Source of the DNA: Dastarcus helophoroides
Lineage: Eukaryota; Arthropoda; Insecta; Coleoptera; Bothrideridae
Direction of reading: 5' to 3'
Assembly: GCA_028583605.1 (NCBI GenBank)
Contig: CM053327.1
Span: forward strand, 43,886,559-43,950,558
Length of the DNA: 64,000 nucleotides
The notes under the pieces are model-generated. The model saw only the letters and a program-made list of their open reading frames with translations. It ran no database searches and was not told where the DNA came from. The position numbers were made by a program, and so were the translations under genes. Position 1 is the first letter of the stretch. The number at the start of each line of letters is the position of its first letter. This document shows, in pieces, positions 32,137-41,659 of this stretch.

Positions 32137-35030
32137 ATAAACATAAAATACAACATGCAAAATAAAACATACAAAATACAACATACAAAATTTTAGAGTA
32201 CAAAATACGACATACAGCATTCAAAACATAGCATTCAAAATACAAAATTCGAAATACGAAATACGAAATACGAAATACGAAATACGAAATACGAAATACA
32301 AAATACGAAATACAAACTACAAAATACAAACATACAAAATACAAAATACAATCATACAAAATACAATCATACAAAATACAATTATACAAAATACAATAAT
32401 ACAAAATACAATCATACAAAATACAATAACACAAAATACAATCATACAAAATACAATCATACAAAATACAATCATACAAAATACAATCATACAAAATACA
32501 ATCATACAAAATACAATTATACAAAATACAATCATACAAAATACAATCATACAAAATACAATCATACAAATTACAGTCATACAAATTACAGTCATACAAA
32601 TTACAGTCATACAAATTACAGTCATACAAAATACAATCATACAAAATACAATCATACAAAATACAATCATGCAAAATACAATCATACAAAATACAAAATA
32701 CAATCATACAAAATACAATCATACAAAATACAATCATACAAAATACAATCATACAAAATACAATCATACAAAATACAATCATACAAAATACAACCATACA
32801 AAATACAATCATACAAAATACAATCATACAAAATACAATCATACAAAATACAATCATACAAAATACAATCATACAAAATACAATCATACAAAATACAATC
32901 ATACAAAATACAATCATGCAAAATACAATTATAAAAATACAATCATACAAAATATAATCATACAAAATACAGTCATACAAAATACAATCATACAAAATAC
33001 AATCATACAAATTACAGTCATACAAATTACAGTCATACAAATTACAGTCATACAAATTACAGTCATACAAATTACAGTCATACAAAATACAATCATACAA
33101 AATACAATTATACAAAATACAATCATACAAAATACAATCATACAAAATACAATCATACAAAATACAATCATACAAAATACAATCATACAAAATACAATCA
33201 TACAAAATACAATCATACAAAATACAATCATACAAATTACAGTCATACAAATTGCAGTCATACAAATTACAGTCATACAAATTACAGTCATAAAAATTAC
33301 AGTCATACAAAATACAATCATACAAAATACAATCATACAAAATACAATCATACAAAATACAATCATACAAAATACAATCATACAAAATACAATCATACAA
33401 AATACAATCATACAAAATACAATCATACAAAATACAATCATACAAAATACAATCATACAAATTACAGTCATACAAATTGCAGTCATACAAATTACAGTCA
33501 TACAAATTACAGTCATAAAAATACAGTCATACAAAATACAATCATACAAAATACAATCATACAAAATACAATCATACAAAATACAATCATACAAAATACA
33601 ATCATACAAAATACAATCATACAAAATACAATCATACAAAATAGAATCATACAAAATACAATCATACAAAATACAATCATACAAATACAATCATACAAAT
33701 ACAATCATACAAGTTACAGTCATACAAATTAGAATCATACAAATTACAGTCATACAAAATACAGTCATACAAAATACAGTCATACAAAATACAATCATAC
33801 AAAATACAATCATACAAAATACAATCATACAAAATACAATCATACAAAATACAATCATACAAAATACAATCATACAAAATACAATCATACAAAATACAAT
33901 CATACAAAATACAATCATACAAAATACAATCATACAAAATACAATCATACAAAATACAATCATACAAAATACAATCATGCCAAATACAATTATAAAAATA
34001 CAATCATACAAAATATAATCATACAAAATACAGTCATACAAAATACAATCATACAAAATACAATTATGCAAAATACAATTATAAAAATACAATCATACAA
34101 AATACATAATACAATATACCACATACCACATACCACATATAACATACAAAAAACAACATACAAAATACAATCATACAAAATACAATCATACAATATACAA
34201 TCATACAAAATACAATCATACAAAATACAATCATACAAAATACAATCGTACAAAATACAGTCATACAAAATACAATCATACAAAATACAAGCATTCAAAA
34301 TACAATCATACAAAATACAATCATACAACATACAATCATACAAAATACAATGATACAAAATACAATCATAAAAATACAATCATACAAAATATATAATACC
34401 ACATAGAACATACAAAAGACAACATGCCACATACAACATACAAAATACAAACGTACAACATACAAAATACCACATACAACATGCAACATACAACAAACAG
34501 CAAAATACACAATACACAAGTTACACGATACAAAATACAAGGTACAACATACAACATACAAAATAGAAGATACAAAATACAACATTCAAAATACAACATA
34601 TAAAGTACAACATAGAACATACAAAATATAACACACAAAATACAACATGCAACATACAACATTCAACATACCACAAACAGCACAACACACAATACACAAC
34701 CCACAAGATACAAGATACAAAATAGAAGGTACAAAATTCAAGATAAAAAGTACTACTTATAACATCCAACATACAAAATATAAAATACAACGTACAACAT
34801 ACAAAATACAATATACAAAACACAATATACAAAACACAACATACAAATAACAACATAAAACATACAACATTCAACATACAACATACAACACACAACACAA
34901 CCCACAACACACAAAATACAAGGTACAACATACAACATACAAGATACAAAATACAAAATGCAGGACACAAAATGCAAGATACGATACAAAATACAAGACA
35001 CAAAATACAAAGTACAAAATACAAAATTTT
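32137..35030 (+). repeat. 15-bp ATACAATCATACAAA minisatellite array
   Basis: A central array (about 32340-34380) of the unit ATACAATCATACAAA, with variant units TTACAGTCATACAAA in small blocks at about 32570-32630, 33007-33080, 33236-33300, 33463-33515 and 33711-33750. Both edges (32137-32335, 34385-35030) decay into 7-8-bp ATACAAN/ACAACAT units. Because 15 is divisible by 3, one frame keeps repeating and gives long Tyr/Cys/Asp/Ile or Asn/Thr/Lys frames on both strands. None is a gene. Confidence 0.97.
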
Positions 35031-35039
35031 TCTGTCGGC

Positions 35040-35793
35040 CAGTATCCAAGTCTGTTTATTATTTTTCTAGGAATTTTAATCCTAAAATTTCCAAGTTTTT
35101 CCAACATTTTGTATTAAACTACGATATTCTATAAACTTGGTATTTTACCCAAAAATTTTTAAATCTTAAAACAAAAAAAAATATTTTTGTTTTAAGATGA
35201 TAATTTTACAATTTAAATTTTGCTCTTTATAACGTTCGCGACCTTTTTTACTTTAAATTTAAAGTTTTTATTTTACGATTGGTGCTAATTTTCCCATAAA
35301 TGTTTAAAGAGCATCAAACTCTATTTTACTGAAGAAAATAGTTATAAAATTTGACCCCACTCAGGTGAAATAATCTTTCAATTAACCTAACTTTGAAAAG
35401 TTAAGAATTAATTAACCCAAATCTTGATATTTGCGTGCTATGAGATCGTCTTTTCCAAATCCCCAACAATGTGACTAGTTGGGAATTCGTGCGGATATTA
35501 GATTTATAATTATGAGATTTAGTCGAATAGCGTAGATCCGACAGTTTCTAACTTCGGAGTTCGACTTGAATTAGAAGATACTTTCTGATTCAGTTAAGAG
35601 TTGTTACACATCCGCCACTGTTTTAATTGCATTAACGAGCAAACAGTGGCAAGTTAATTTTATTGTTGGAATCTCGCACTTGTTATAACAGTTTAAAGCA
35701 TGCTTGGTCATGGAATCTAAGCTTCGTCATTAAACAATTCGTTGAATTTATTCGAAGCTTTTCACGCAATTTAATTTTCTTTTTCTATTTCAG
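35040..35793. other. Apparently unique AT-rich DNA (candidate intron)
   Basis: No repeat is recognised. It ends in a strong polypyrimidine tract and AG acceptor (AATTTTCTTTTTCTATTTCAG) immediately before the candidate microexon. Confidence 0.4.
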
Positions 35794-35829
35794 GGGAACG
35801 ACAGTTGGCAAGGCAACGATAGCGATCAG
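35794..35829 (+). CDS. Candidate 36-nt internal exon (microexon)
   Basis: A 36-base segment lies between a strong acceptor (T-rich tract ending TTTCAG at 35788-35793) and a near-ideal donor (CAG then GTAAGT at 35830). It is exactly 12 codons. In frame 0 it is open and reads GNDSWQGNDSDQ; the frame starting at the second base is also open, and the third has a stop. A length divisible by three would let the exon be included or skipped without shifting frame, as with many neuronal microexons, but that is inference. I do not recognise the protein. The partner exons are not visible, although another candidate + exon lies at 44509. The flanking DNA is not repetitive on the 5' side, whereas element G begins just 3' of the donor. 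It could still be a chance pairing of good splice sites. Confidence 0.45.
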
Positions 35830-35943
35830 GTAAGTGTTTTTTCCCACTCTCACCCGTATATTCACTGTTTTCTTTATACCTTGCGAGCAGAATAGATAGT
35901 CTATATATATATCAGTCTAGTGAACGGTTATAACGAAAGTCGC

Positions 35944-36003
35944 GCCGTGATTGGTCGATTTCATATCCACACTAGTGTGGATATGAAATTGACCAATCAC
36001 GGC
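35944..36003. repeat. 60-bp near-perfect palindrome in repeat G
   Basis: Centred on CACACTAGTGTG (between 35973 and 35974), each arm runs out through ATATGAAAT and GACCAATCACGG. Only one of 30 pairs is mismatched (35957/35990). Each arm ends with a CCAAT-type word, giving two divergent ATTGG/CCAAT boxes. Its counterpart in copy 2 (about 36857-36920) is more degraded. Confidence 0.9.
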
Positions 36004-36095
36004 ATGCGATAAAGACGAATGTCATTTTTAGATTCAGAATTACACCATAGAATCTGTCAAACGGGCTTCGGTATTTACCAAAGAAAATATTTAAA

Positions 36096-36176
36096 ATGAG
36101 TGCTTTTAGTGCAGAATCAGTAAACTTTATCCCAGCGGACATTTCTGAGGCTGCAAGTGATATATTCAACATATAA
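36096..36176 (+). pseudogene. Short ORF in repeat G, copy 1 (possible first exon)
   Basis: The ATG at 36096 (context AAAATGA) opens a 26-codon frame beginning MSAFSAESVNFIPADISEA and ending at TAA. After codon 19 the sequence is GCT then GCAAGT, where copy 2 has GCT then GTAAGT, so the true exon may end there with a donor now weakened to GC. The peptide resembles, to my eye, the N-terminal approach (…FIPxDISEx…) of insect Crypton-type recombinase proteins. That is weak pattern memory, and no catalytic part is visible. It may equally be non-coding. Confidence 0.3.
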
Positions 36177-36346
36177 TTACCTTAAAAATCAAATAGTAAA
36201 TATGAATTTTGTTGCGATAAATTTATGACGTTTCATTGACACATGGACACTATATAAAATATATTAGAAACTGCAAATGTCACATCAAAAATTATTAATT
36301 TGCTAAATCGTATTTTAGTCTTTGATAGATCGTATTCGTGGGAAAA

Positions 36347-36478
36347 ATTCGCTGTACAACTCGAGTGGATTGTCCATATCGCACTCGAACGATTGAGGCA
36401 CTCCGCCTTCGGCGTCGTGCTCAAACTTCGTTCTCGTGCGATATGGACATCATATCCGCCTTTGTTGTACAAACTACT
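36347..36478. repeat. Long imperfect hairpin in repeat G
   Basis: GTCCATATCGCACTCGAACG on the left pairs with the reverse complement of TCGTTCTCGTGCGATATGGAC on the right. The inner arms are TTGAGGCACTCCGCC and GGCGTCGTGCTCAAA, and the outer GTACAAC motifs are also inverted. The copy at about 37276-37385 retains the same fold in weaker form. Confidence 0.8.
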
Positions 36479-36765
36479 ATTTATTTGAAGCACGAAGATA
36501 CATTTAATATCAAGTGCGATATTATCATTTTTTGGCATGTTCACGTAAGTTTCTTACTTGATTTGTACTCACCAAATTGACATTTAGTGCGCTATTGTCA
36601 TTTTTTGGCATGTTCACGTAAGTTTCTTACCTGATTTTATTTACCAAATTGACATTTCATCTTGACATGAAAATTCTGCAGTACTATAGAAGAGATTCAT
36701 TCGTGATTACAATTTTTGGGCTTTTCGAAAGTAGGCTTCAATAAAAATAATAATAATAATAATAG

Positions 36766-37400
36766 TAGTTTTTCCACACGTATATTCACTGTTTTCTTTA
36801 TAACTTGCGAGCACGATAGACAGGCCATTATCAGTCTAGTGAACGGATATAACGTAAGCCGCGTTGTGATTGGTCCATTTTATATTCAACTAGTGTGGAT
36901 ACGAAATTGACCAATCACGGTATGCGATAAGCACGAATATCATTTTTAAATTCAAAATTAGACCATAGAGTCCGTTAAACTAACGTATTTACCGAAAAAA
37001 ATATTTAAAATGAGTGCTTTTAGTGCAGAATCAATAAACTGCATCCCAGTGGACATTTCCGAAGCTGTAAGTGAAATATCCAAGATATTACGTTAAAAGT
37101 CAAACAGTAAATATGAATTTTGTTACGATAAATTTCTAACGTTTCATAGACAGCCATTGTCTATGAATATCTTGTCTTGATATAAAATTTATCAGAAAAT
37201 GTAAATGTCATATGAAAAATTATTGATTTGTTAAATCGTATTTTTGTTTTTGATCGATCGTAGGGGTGCGAAAAATTTGCTGTACAACTCGAGCCGATTG
37301 TCCATATCGCACTCCAGTGAATGAGGCACCCGCTTACGGCGTCGGGCTCAAACTTCGTTCTCATGCGATATCCGCTTTTATTGCACAAAAAAAAAGTTAA
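36766..37400 (+). mobile_element. Repeat G, copy 2
   Basis: Preceded by a short (AAT)n run (36741-36762). It retains CGTATATTCACTGTTTTCTT, a degraded CCAAT palindrome, the MSAF… reading frame and the 3' hairpin. The two G copies differ by scattered substitutions and small indels, so the duplication is not recent. Confidence 0.7.
37010..37096 (+). pseudogene. Short ORF in repeat G, copy 2, ending at a consensus splice donor
   Basis: The ATG at 37010 opens MSAFSAESINCIPVDISEA, then a perfect donor GTAAGT at 37067-37072. Unspliced, the frame runs nine more codons to TAA at 37094. Compared with copy 1, the first 19 codons differ at only three residues, while sequence after the donor differs more and changes length. 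That pattern suits a coding exon followed by intron. No downstream acceptor or second exon was recognised. Confidence 0.35.
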
Positions 37401-37559
37401 AGCATGTTGCTAACGAGAATTAGCGTGATGGTGATGGAAACCATAATTCTTCCCTTATGAAAAATCGCTCAACGCGTCTAAAGAAGCTTTCATTTTAATA
37501 AATTATCCAAGGAACATTATTTTAATCATAATAATCTAATGAGTTATTTACTATTTCGA
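37401..37559. other. AT-rich spacer without recognised features
   Basis: Short stretch between repeat G copy 2 and the CpG-rich region; nothing else is visible. Confidence 0.4.
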
Positions 37560-38165
37560 CCCCGTCGAAATTTTTATCATTCTTGACCGAAATCGCGATC
37601 GAAAGCAGCTAAAAGCGAAATTTCCATCGGTCTCCAATTTTGAAGTATAGGCAACCTTATAAACAGGTGGTGATTTCTAACTTATCGAAGAGACTGCCTT
37701 TATCGCAGCCCGTGTCGTCACAGCCTACGGTGCGGTCCTCGGGTAGATAAAATCGTCGACGTTTGTATGCAGTTTGGTCTATCGTGGTATGCAGTAGTGC
37801 GTTGCCTCATGCTTTCCGATGTGACGTATTCGGTAGGTATGCGATCCTGAGCGACGCCATGCAGGCAACTTTTACCGCTTCTCGTAGATAATACACAAGC
37901 CACAAGTGGTTGCGATTCCCAAACAAAACAGCCGGTATAATGTTCGATAATATTTCAGCGTCCCCGCACCTTGTACGAAGCGCGATTTGTATTATTTCCG
38001 TGCAAATAAGTCGCCAAATGCCGTGTATGTGACATTTAGTGTTTTAAAAAACTTGTGTAGTTTTATTTGTATTGGTTCACCCCGGGATTTAAGTGGAAAT
38101 TGTGCAGTGAATGAATCCTCGTATGCAATGGTAAAGTACCCTAGGTGTTTGTGTGTTAAATTTTA
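37560..38165 (+). promoter_or_regulatory. CpG-rich, non-repetitive region, possible promoter/5' exon
   Basis: From about 37560 to 38000 CpG and G+C rise well above the surroundings (CTACGGTGCGGTCCTCGGGT, CGTCGACGTTTGTATGC, GAGCGACGCCATGCAGG). A TATAAA-like word occurs at about 37658 (CTTATAAACAGG). Further on, the sequence GTGAATGAATCCTCGTATGC followed by AATG and GTAAAGT (about 38106-38137) is compatible with the end of a first exon, with an ATG shortly before a donor. No single signal is decisive and no protein is recognised. Confidence 0.25.
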
Positions 38166-39655
38166 TTTAAAAGCGAACGTTTTAAGAGAAAGTATAACAT
38201 AACCTCAAATTTGTGTAACCGGTTTTCCTGTTGAAATATACCACATAACGCCGCTTTAAAACACTATTTTACGTATTTCGTTATCATTTTTGTGTTTTGC
38301 GCTAACGTAACCAGCTTATGAAGTCATTTTTTATCAATTTGTTGAGTTTTAACTACCTACCTTGCTCTTATCGTTCCGATAACATTGACTATTTTCATAC
38401 CATAATGGTTAGACATGTTATCAGGATTTATACAATACATTCGTTCTATGTAACATACGAAGTGTTATTTTCGAGTTTAATATTGAAATTTGATTTGTTT
38501 TTGATGTAACTGTACCAGTGTACGAGAGGTAGAAAGGTTAATGCCATGAGAATTATCTTACCTAGACCGACCAGTTTATAACATTAAATATATGACCATT
38601 ATTAAAATCAACATCCACCTTATACGCCTTTTACATAAAGCTGATACCGTTTCGAGTATTGTGGCAAAGTTCTCAGTCGTTCGACTTTATGCAAGGAATG
38701 TCATTTACGCGAAAATACAGGTTTTTGTGGCATATTTTGCTGTACATATCTAGTTTGATTCAAATTGGCATTTCCGGAGCCAATGCACTTTTAATTATAC
38801 CGTATCGTATCTAATAATTATATCAGACAGGACGTAATCTCGATTGCACAGAACACTGACTATGCAATATCACAGAATTGCGCTAGTGTCACTTTTTGGG
38901 TCATTTAAGCTACTGAGCTGAACGTGGTAAAATGACCTACAAAATAAAACGTTTTTCTTTTTATTCTTCATGGTGAAGTCTTATTGACCGGAAACATTAT
39001 GTTTTTTAATTTTATTTAACATTTTTTCGGCCAAGTTTTTCTTTTAGTTATTGTGGGGAGCTGCGACTCGACGTTTTAAAATTAATTTTTATTTATACGT
39101 GTACATAGAAGAATACGATGTATGCATAGAATTAAAAATTTATTAATCCTTTTGTCATTCCTCGTAACAAGTTATAGTTTCAAAACGTGGTAAAAATTTT
39201 TCTTATTTAAAACACGAACGTGGATTTTAGAAAAAATGTGCATCAGAGTCGGCCGTGAAGTATTAAATCAACTTTTAGATAAGTTGATTAAAAAAAATCG
39301 CCAGAATTAAAGCTGACTTCACGCTTAAACATTTTGATGATTAATGTGTTGCCTATACAGGGTTGCCAATGGCAACCGAACAATTTTCTCTAAAAACGAA
39401 TCCATATGATTTCAAAATTCCCTAAGTCGAGCGAATGTCAGCTAAATGCCTACAAAAAAGACATCAGCACACAAATTCTAAGCCCTTAAGCTGTTACAAC
39501 ATGCCTAGTCTGCGAAATATTCCCAATTATTCTCCAAATTTATGGTCAAAACCCCTAAATTGGCAACTCTAGATCCATAGCAGAAATTGACATATAGTCA
39601 CAGACTAGTCTCTGCATAAAATATAGAAGAATCACTCAACTGACAACAAACATTA
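38166..39655. other. AT-rich non-coding DNA
   Basis: No repeats, RNA genes or credible exons were recognised. Small frames of about 60 codons are expected by chance. Confidence 0.4.
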
Positions 39656-39656
39656 A

Positions 39657-39740
39657 AATACAAATCTTGTCCCCTGAAACCAAGAAAGATTAAAAAACAC
39701 TAACGCGTTTCGATAGCCAAGCTATCATCTTCAGAGAGGT
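39657..39740 (-). mobile_element. Element D, copy 4
   Basis: Reverse complement: CCTCTCTGAAGATGATAGCT, hairpin partner GCTATC, GAAACGCGTTAG, a T-rich stretch, CTTTCTTGGTTTCAGGGGAC, AAGATTTG. It lacks the GAGCAACCTTTGTTGT segment seen in copies 2 and 3 and the 3'-most part. No clear flanking duplication. Confidence 0.75.
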
Positions 39741-39870
39741 ACTAAAAAAAACTGACCACAAATCAAAATATTTAATGATATTTAGGTTAGGATTTTAACA
39801 CGTTCAATGTTACCTCACATTTGGAGAAGTTGCCCTAAAGTGCTGAAGTAACAATCTATAAAGCAGAAGA

Positions 39871-40021
39871 CATGACGCACCGGTGCGTCATGCCGTACCG
39901 CTTAAAATTTGACGCACCGGTGCGTCATGCATGACGACACCAATGCGTCGTATCATATGGCTGAAAATATGCATGACGCACCGGTGCGTCATGCGTCATA
40001 CATGACGCACCGGTGCGTCAT
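39871..40021. repeat. Cluster of 16-24-bp CpG palindromes, unit 1
   Basis: Perfect palindromes sharing the core GACGCACCGGTGCGTC: 22 bp at 39871-39892, the 16-bp core at 39911-39926, 24 bp at 39971-39994 and 20 bp at 40002-40021, with the imperfect ACGACACCAATGCGTCGT between. Equivalent clusters occur at about 40943-41102 and 42327-42425. Each half holds TGACG, the half-site of CREB/ATF-type bZIP factors; any binding is untested. Confidence 0.9.
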
Positions 40022-40584
40022 CAGTACTAAACGTGTTAAGAACACAGAACATCATCAAGAAAGCGCTGCCACACGTCTAAAAGTCTAAATATAGTTGTTG
40101 CCACCACAAAATTAGAAGCACATGGAGTATACAGGGTGTCCCGCTGAAGGTGGCATAACGTGGGTATCTTCGTTATTATTGGAGACAGAAAATCGTTTAA
40201 AGGGACAAAGTGGTGCGGAATTTTATACTTATCAACATGTCGTTGAGAAAACAACTGAATATCGACCAGTTTAAATGTTATCAAGAAAAAAAGCGAAAAA
40301 CGTCATTTCATAAAATCTTCAATAACTTCCTTATTTCTAGTCCGATTGAAAATACTTTTAACAATTTTTGTTTGTCTCCCCACGAGCTCTACGATGGCGT
40401 AGTAGTTGAATAATTTCTGAGAAAATTATGACAATTTTGTTTTTTTTATGGGCGCCATATTGGATTTTCTAATTTTCCAATTAAGCAAAATTTTCTTAAT
40501 AGTTTGACGTGTCATATGTCATTTAAATTATTTTTCTATTGAAACCCCGCAGTGAAGTATAACCTCAAATAAAATTTTTGACAG

Positions 40585-40770
40585 TTGAGGGAAATGAAGT
40601 GAAGGGGTGAGTTTTTCTGAAACCAAAATAGCCTAAAAGGTACCCCTAAACATACTCTACGTTTTAGTAGAAGTTTCATGAGAATCGATTAAGCAGTTTA
40701 CGAGATTAGCCCGGACAATATATCAGTCGACAGACAGACAGACATTTGCACTTCAGTTTTGTTAATACAA
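40585..40770 (+). repeat. LINE 3' tail, unit-1 copy
   Basis: GAAACCAAAATAGCCTAAAA, GGTACCCCTAAACATACTCT, GATTAGCCCGGACAATATAT, CAGACAGACAGAC, then a TTTTGTTAATACAAATTT end. Homologous to 30215-30357. Confidence 0.75.
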
Positions 40771-41659
40771 ATTTCATGTTTCTTGGAATTTTGAACTTAT
40801 TTCGCTTTAAAATTTGAAAATTCTGTTACTCCAAAACTCCAACTTGTAAAATCCAAAATTCGAGTTAAATCTCGAATTCGAATTTCTCAAAATTTGATTT
40901 TTTTTAAAAGAAATCCCGAGTTTAAACTTCGCTCGGTTACGTGCGTCATGCATGACGACACCGGTGCGTCATGCCGTACCGCTGAAAAGTTAACGCACCG
41001 GTGCGTCATGCATGACGACACCGATGCGTCGTACCTTATGGCTGAAAATTTGCATGACGCACCGGTGCGTCATGCGTCATACATGACGCACCGGTGCGTC
41101 ATCAGTACTAAACGTGTTAAGAACACAGAACATCATCAAGAAAGCGCTACCACACGTCTAAAAGTCTAAATATAGTTGTTGCCACCACAAAATTAGAACC
41201 ACATGGAGTATACAGGGTGTCCCGCTGAAGGTGGCATAACGTGGGTATCTTCGTTATTATTGGAGACAGAAAATCGTTTAAAGGGACAAAGTGGTGCGGA
41301 ATTTTATACTTATCAACATGTCGTTGAGAAAACAACTGAATATCGACCAGTTTAAATGTTATCAAGAAAAAAAGCGAAAAACGTCATTTCATAAAATCTT
41401 CAATAACTTCCTTATTTCTAGTCCGATTGAAAAAAACTTTTAACAATTTTTGTTTGTCTCCTCACGAGCTCTACGATGGCGTAGTAGTTGAATAATTTCT
41501 GAGAAAATTATGACAATTTTGTTTTTTTTATGGGCGCCATATTGGATTTTCTAATTTCCCAATTAAGCAAAATTTTCTTAATAATTTGACGTGTCATATG
41601 TCATTTAAATTATTTTTCTATTGAAACCCCGCAGTGAAGTATAACCTCAAATAAAATTT

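Larger units (their letters stand above)
35838..36760 (+). mobile_element. Repeat G, copy 1, with long hairpins and a short exon-like ORF
   Basis: Colinear with 36766-37400 at an offset of about 924 bp, starting CGTATATTCACTGTTTTCTT. Features in order: a 60-bp palindrome (35944-36003), a short ORF (36096-36176), a second inverted repeat (about 36347-36478), and an internal 70-bp tandem duplication (36518-36656) around GGCATGTTCACGTAAGTTTC. No terminal inverted repeats or target duplication were recognised, so this may be a locus duplication rather than a transposon. Confidence 0.7.

Noticed and set aside
32093..34379. Cys/Tyr/Asp/Ile-rich and Asn/Thr/Lys-rich frames up to 470 codons
   Set aside because: The 15-bp unit is a multiple of three and lacks stops in some frames, so the frames are artefacts on both strands.
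31665..35030. CRISPR array
   Set aside because: Units are contiguous short tandem repeats without unique spacers, in a eukaryotic context.
40894..41169. 91-codon frame with MHDDTGAS repeats
   Set aside because: It reads straight through the CpG palindrome cluster, so the peptide repeat mirrors the DNA palindromes.
40036..41365. Duplicated 72-82-codon minus-strand gene
   Set aside because: It is duplicated only because the higher-order repeat is duplicated. Unit 3 has lost it, and no domain is recognisable.
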